Of a stretch of 64,000 bases of DNA, positions 60,663-64,000 are shown piece after piece. Each line of letters begins with the position of its first letter. Positions within the stretch are counted from its first letter, which is position 1. The position numbers were made by a program, and so were the translations under genes. The notes under the pieces are model-generated. The model had not been told where the DNA came from. It did not search any database and saw only the letters and a program-made list of their open reading frames with translations. This DNA is from an uncultured Pelagibacteraceae bacterium (GTDB taxonomy: Bacteria; Pseudomonadota; Alphaproteobacteria; Pelagibacterales; Pelagibacteraceae), in contig CABYRT010000007.1 of assembly GCA_902521355.1 (NCBI GenBank), forward strand, positions 22,181 through 86,180, given 5' to 3'.

Positions 60663-62588
60663 ATGTTTACTCAAATAATAACAATATTAATTCTCGTATC
60701 AATTATCGGGTGCATACTTTATGGAAGACGTTTAATAAAAACTGAAAAAGTTGATGCAGTTTTTGGAAATCCAGAAAGAGCAAAAGGTGGAACTCATTGG
60801 ATAATTGTCGGAAGCAGTGCAATATTGTTAGTTTGGCTTTATTATTCCTGGGATATTGCAAAAGGATTTTATCCAAAATCAGCAAATGAATTATGTCAGG
60901 TCGCAAAAATAAATGAGTCTTTACTAGGATTAAAATATCAATTTCCAATTGAAGAAAGAGAATTCAAAAGTACTTCAATAATAAAAATAGAAAATAAAAA
61001 TCTTAAAAAAATAAGTTTAGAAATTCAAAATTCACCAGATTTAAGCAACATACAGAAAACTGCATTAATTGGTTTTATTAATAAAACAAACAAATTAATT
61101 CCATTGCTTACTAACGATAATCTAATGGAGATTGATACAAAAATAAAAATAGATGAGATGACTGATGAAATTAGATTGTTAAGCACTAATTTTCAAAAGA
61201 AAGATTATCCATTTGAAACACCAGAGCAAAAAAATGAAAGACAAAAGGCAATTGCTGAGCAAGGAAGCTGGGGTATAGTAACTGTAAGTGCCGGCACAGG
61301 ATCAATAGAAAACACTATTGAAGTACCTTTAGTGCCTGAAACTGATAGAGGGTTAAAATTTCACGCTGCAGCTGAACAATTAAAAAAAATTAATGATAAA
61401 TTTTTTAAATTAAGAAACCATAATCCTCAATTCAAAAATGCAATAAAAGAACTTAAATCAGAGATAAAATTATATAGAAAAAATTTAGATGACACTGAAG
61501 AAGTGGCATCTACTTACGCAAAAAATATTGTAAAAATTGCGAGAAGAATTGAATTTGCAAGTATTTATCCTCCAAATGCTCTTAATGAAATGCAAAATGC
61601 AATTATTGAATTTGATAATCTTCAAAAAACTGAGCAAGGGGGTTTAAGATTAATTGATATTCTTTTATTCCCTGCAGGAACTATCGTTGCAAGTGGTCCT
61701 AGTTGTTCTGAGCAAGGTTCGGGTAGATGGTTACCAAAACCCTCGGATACACTTAATAAATTTATTTTAATGTCTAAGCCAAGTGTAGGTTACAAAAATA
61801 TCCCACTTCTTTGGATTGATATGATGGATGTAAGCCAGATAATTGGCTTTATATTGCCTGATTGGATAGCTGATGTTTTGCCTGGAGAATATCCGGTTCA
61901 CACTAAAGATGGTGTGGTTAAGCAAAATTTTAAAGGTAAAGTTTTAAAAATTGTTACAGGTGATTTTAAATTATTTAAAATTCCTGTTCCTTATGGTCAT
62001 ATTTGGGATTCATTTTTAAGAGTCTTTCTTGGATTAGTTTTTGGAATATTGATTGGTGTACCATTAGGACTTTTCATGGGCTTAAATAGATTTGCTAAAG
62101 GTTTCTTTGATCCATTAATTGAACTTTATAGACCGGTACCTCCTCTTGCTTGGGCTCCTTTAATAATCTCGGTTTTAGGGATTGATAATACTGGAAAAGT
62201 ATTTTTATTATTTATGGTTTCATTATCTATAATGATTATTTCAGCCAGAGCCGGAGCATCGGGCACGCAGTTATCTAAAATTCATGCAGCACATTCTCTT
62301 GGTGCTTCTAAAAGACAAATACTTAGATATGTTATTTTTCCAAATTCTTTACCTGAAATTTTAACAGGTATTAGAGTAGCTGTTGGTATGTGCTGGGGTA
62401 CTTTAGTTGCAGCAGAATTTTTAGCTGGTACAACTGGAATTGGATTTGTTGAAAATGTTGCCAAAAAGTATTTTCAATATGAAGTAATTTGGATCACAAT
62501 TTTTATAATGGGTATGTTGGGTCTTCTTTTTGACGTAACTTTGAGAAAAATTATAGATAAGACTATACCGTGGAGAGGTAAAGGTTAA
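60663..62588 (+). CDS. tauC: Taurine-type ABC permease with a long N-terminal extension
   Basis: A 641-residue permease, more than twice the normal TauC length (about 270). Residues 440-641 are the permease core, with SFLRVFLGLVFGILIGVP at the start and the ATPase-contact EAA-like loop AAHSLGASKRQILRYVIFP. Before it come two membrane helices (about 5-20 and 46-62) and a soluble part (about 65-380) that is partly coiled (LKKINDKFFKLRNHNP; LKSEIKLYRKNLDDTEE) with Cys residues in NELCQVA and GPSCSEQ. The soluble part is probably outside the membrane. It may help to dock the receptor. The taurine substrate is inferred from tauA and tpa; no reading-frame break is seen. Confidence 0.82.
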   Translation: MFTQIITILILVSIIGCILYGRRLIKTEKVDAVFGNPERAKGGTHWIIVGSSAILLVWLYYSWDIAKGFYPKSANELCQVAKINESLLGLKYQFPIEEREFKSTSIIKIENKNLKKISLEIQNSPDLSNIQKTALIGFINKTNKLIPLLTNDNLMEIDTKIKIDEMTDEIRLLSTNFQKKDYPFETPEQKNERQKAIAEQGSWGIVTVSAGTGSIENTIEVPLVPETDRGLKFHAAAEQLKKINDKFFKLRNHNPQFKNAIKELKSEIKLYRKNLDDTEEVASTYAKNIVKIARRIEFASIYPPNALNEMQNAIIEFDNLQKTEQGGLRLIDILLFPAGTIVASGPSCSEQGSGRWLPKPSDTLNKFILMSKPSVGYKNIPLLWIDMMDVSQIIGFILPDWIADVLPGEYPVHTKDGVVKQNFKGKVLKIVTGDFKLFKIPVPYGHIWDSFLRVFLGLVFGILIGVPLGLFMGLNRFAKGFFDPLIELYRPVPPLAWAPLIISVLGIDNTGKVFLLFMVSLSIMIISARAGASGTQLSKIHAAHSLGASKRQILRYVIFPNSLPEILTGIRVAVGMCWGTLVAAEFLAGTTGIGFVENVAKKYFQYEVIWITIFIMGMLGLLFDVTLRKIIDKTIPWRGKG

Positions 62589-62601
62589 TTTCATTCTATT
62601 A

Positions 62602-63612
62602 ATGTCTGTAAATAATACAAAAATTAAATCTATTATTAAAAAAATTTTTATAAAAAGAGGGTTGAAAACAAATCATGCTATTATTTGTGCAAATGCAATT
62701 ATCAATGCGGAACTTGTGGGTGCGCCTTCACATGGATTGTCTCGTTTAAAAATGTATTGTGAAAGAATCTCAAAAAAAGTAATTAATCCTAGACCTAAAA
62801 TAACTATAAAAAATATATCAAAATCTATATCAATAATTGATGCTGATAATTCTATTGGCTTTGTTGCAGCAGATGAAGCAATTAAAAAAACTATACAAAA
62901 TGCAAAAAAAACAGGAATTGGGTTAGTTGCTGTAAAAAACAGCGGACACTATGGTCTATCTGGATACTACGTTGAGCAAGCAGTTAAAAAAAATTTAATA
63001 ACATTCGCATTTACAAATGCACCTCCAGCAATTGCACCTTTTGGAGGAAAAAAATCAGTCTTTGGAACTAATCCAATATGTTTTGGAACTCAAACAAATA
63101 GCAATGTTCCTTTTATACTGGATACATCAATGTCTATGATAAATAGAGGTAAAATAAGGATTGCAGAAAAATTAGGTAAAAAAATACCATATGGGGTTGC
63201 TTTAAACAAACTAGGTAAACCAACTACAAATGCAAAAGAAGCTCTAGCTGGAGTACAACTTCCAATAGCTGGATTTAGAGGATCTGGATTAGCTTGGATG
63301 GTAGATATTTTAACTGGAGTATTTGTTGGAAGTAATCATGGTGGCAAAGTAAAAGACCCATTTGATGATTTCTCTGGGCCACAAAATATCGGTCACTTAT
63401 TTTTAGCATTTAAAGACAATCTATTTGTTAAAGATTATAAAAAAGAGATAAAAAAAAATATTAAAAGAATAAAAAAAATACCTAATTTAAAAGGACAAAA
63501 AATCTTTTATCCTGGCGAGCAAAAGTTTTTAAGAACAAAAACAAACTCTAAAAAATCTATAAAAATTCCAATAAATATTAAAAAGGATTTAGATATTCTC
63601 TTAGCTAATTAA
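62602..63612 (+). CDS. Malate/lactate-type dehydrogenase of the Ldh2 family, sulfolactate dehydrogenase candidate
   Basis: A 336-residue NAD(P)-dependent oxidoreductase of the Ldh2/MDH2 fold. The motifs are APSHGLSRLKMY near residue 35, NSGHYGLSGYYVEQAV near 113 with the catalytic His, and FGTNPICFGTQTN near 155. Members oxidise malate, lactate, ureidoglycolate or (R)-sulfolactate (ComC). Its place at the end of the tau transcript, and suyAB elsewhere in the window, make (R)-sulfolactate to sulfopyruvate or the reverse an attractive option, but not a proven one. Confidence 0.75.
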   Translation: MSVNNTKIKSIIKKIFIKRGLKTNHAIICANAIINAELVGAPSHGLSRLKMYCERISKKVINPRPKITIKNISKSISIIDADNSIGFVAADEAIKKTIQNAKKTGIGLVAVKNSGHYGLSGYYVEQAVKKNLITFAFTNAPPAIAPFGGKKSVFGTNPICFGTQTNSNVPFILDTSMSMINRGKIRIAEKLGKKIPYGVALNKLGKPTTNAKEALAGVQLPIAGFRGSGLAWMVDILTGVFVGSNHGGKVKDPFDDFSGPQNIGHLFLAFKDNLFVKDYKKEIKKNIKRIKKIPNLKGQKIFYPGEQKFLRTKTNSKKSIKIPINIKKDLDILLAN

Positions 63613-63815
63613 CCTGCAAAATAACCTAGTATTCCGATAGATAGACAGACTGAAAGTATTATTATTTTTGACTGAAGTGCCTCTTTTTTCTTTTCAGTGA
63701 TTACTCGTTTCTTTAGAACATCTATATTTACTTTACGAGGGGACATTCGAATTACTCTCGATTTTTTTTCGGGTATTTCAATATTAGATGTTCTGTTTAA
63801 GCTTTCAGTACTCAT
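63609..63815 (-). CDS. Small C-tail-anchored protein (68 aa)
   Basis: A 68-residue protein with a basic, helical soluble part (RVIRMSPRKVNIDVLKKRV) and one C-terminal membrane segment (IIILSVCLSIGILGYF), so a tail-anchored topology is likely. It converges with the Ldh2 gene (4-bp overlap). No family is recognised. Confidence 0.5.
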   Translation of the reverse strand: MSTESLNRTSNIEIPEKKSRVIRMSPRKVNIDVLKKRVITEKKKEALQSKIIILSVCLSIGILGYFAG

Positions 63816-63860
63816 AAAATTATTAAATCATATAGTAGAAAAATTTTACAGAATTTAACT

Positions 63861-63906
63861 GTTCAAAATGGGTTGACTCAAGTTTTAAAATTGTTCAAAT
63901 TGGGTT
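63861..63906 (+). promoter_or_regulatory. Two direct repeats upstream of the last gene
   Basis: GTTCAAAATGGGTT at 63861-63874 is repeated with one mismatch as GTTCAAATTGGGTT at 63893-63906. The start-to-start distance is 32 bp, about three helical turns, so both lie on the same DNA face. They sit 10 bp before the ATG of the final gene, and a TTGACT box overlaps the first. This is the usual layout for a MocR- or other direct-repeat-binding regulator, possibly for self-control or for the divergent small gene. Confidence 0.5.
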
Positions 63907-63916
63907 TTGATACATT

Positions 63917-64000
63917 ATGAAGCAGCTACCAAGTGTAAATTCCGAACTAGATGATGAACTGATTGATAAAATTTTCAAAAATCATTTTGATATTTTAAGT
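63917..64000 (+). CDS. Partial CDS at the window end, unidentified
   Basis: The first 28 codons of a gene that runs out of the window. The start MKQLPSVNSELDDELIDKIF is followed by KNHFDILS, a helical, acidic opening without signal peptide. This resembles the lead-in of several regulator families, and the direct repeats upstream would suit a regulator, but too little is present to name it. Confidence 0.5.
   Translation, partial: MKQLPSVNSELDDELIDKIFKNHFDILS

Noticed and set aside
1..64000. tRNA genes, CRISPR arrays, insertion sequences
   Set aside because: No T-arm/anticodon pattern, regularly spaced repeat array or transposase was noticed on reading both strands; a tRNAscan or repeat search would be decisive.

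Overview
This window looks like a chromosomal segment of a SAR11 alphaproteobacterium (Candidatus Pelagibacter or a close relative). The evidence is very AT-rich DNA, short or overlapping intergenic spaces, small proteins rich in Lys, Asn and Ile, a TPP riboswitch in front of a sodium:solute symporter (the SAR11 thiV arrangement), and an AprABM sulfite-oxidation cluster beside Xsc and TauE-type genes. No rRNA, tRNA, CRISPR array, insertion sequence or phage gene was recognised.

Layout. 0-5 kb: a hydratase, a creatinase-fold hydrolase resembling ectoine hydrolase, an EamA exporter, then three minus-strand genes (two secreted proteins and a renalase-like flavoprotein). 5-15.3 kb: an organic-acid catabolic block with a serine-glyoxylate-type aminotransferase, an enolase-superfamily enzyme, a 967-residue FAD/Fe-S 2-hydroxyacid dehydrogenase, a class III CoA-transferase, a crotonase and a three-part TRAP transporter. 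15.3-24.2 kb: an accessory stretch with small secreted and membrane proteins, a VCBS/ASPIC repeat protein, a lone type IV pilin, a DUF4174-like protein, an 863-residue fusion of cNMP-binding, acyltransferase and SGNH-hydrolase domains, a photolyase, and a structured gene-free region ending in a strong terminator.

24.2-35 kb: an aminotransferase, a DadA-type flavoprotein, xsc, suyAB-like genes, a TSUP exporter and aprABM. 35-40.4 kb: a HIT protein, a chorismate-to-aminobenzoate type trio, an MFS carrier and a cystathionine beta-lyase-like enzyme. 40.4-48 kb: housekeeping and small genes (mnmA, DUF3553, cysQ-like, recX, ABA4-like, rhodanese, bcp, amt, hup). 48-56 kb: rseP, the riboswitch-controlled thiV-like symporter, a second TSUP protein, two small look-alike membrane proteins, an ABC-2 exporter, and a cytochrome/thioredoxin cluster. 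56-63.8 kb: ald, tpa, tauABC and an Ldh2-family dehydrogenase. The window ends inside an unidentified gene preceded by two direct repeats.

How the genes work together. The two sulfonate clusters make a nearly closed route. TauABC imports taurine; Tpa transaminates it with pyruvate; Ald regenerates pyruvate and releases ammonium; Xsc cleaves sulfoacetaldehyde to acetyl phosphate and sulfite. SuyAB, with a possible (R)-sulfolactate dehydrogenase of the Ldh2 family, would add a sulfolactate branch that also releases sulfite. Sulfite can then be exported by the TSUP protein or oxidised to APS by AprAB, with AprM as the membrane link. ATP sulfurylase and phosphotransacetylase are not in the window. 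The least explained elements are the triple-domain 863-residue protein, the TauC-like permease with a roughly 400-residue N-terminal extension, and the hairpin-rich gene-free stretch at 23.84-24.17 kb.
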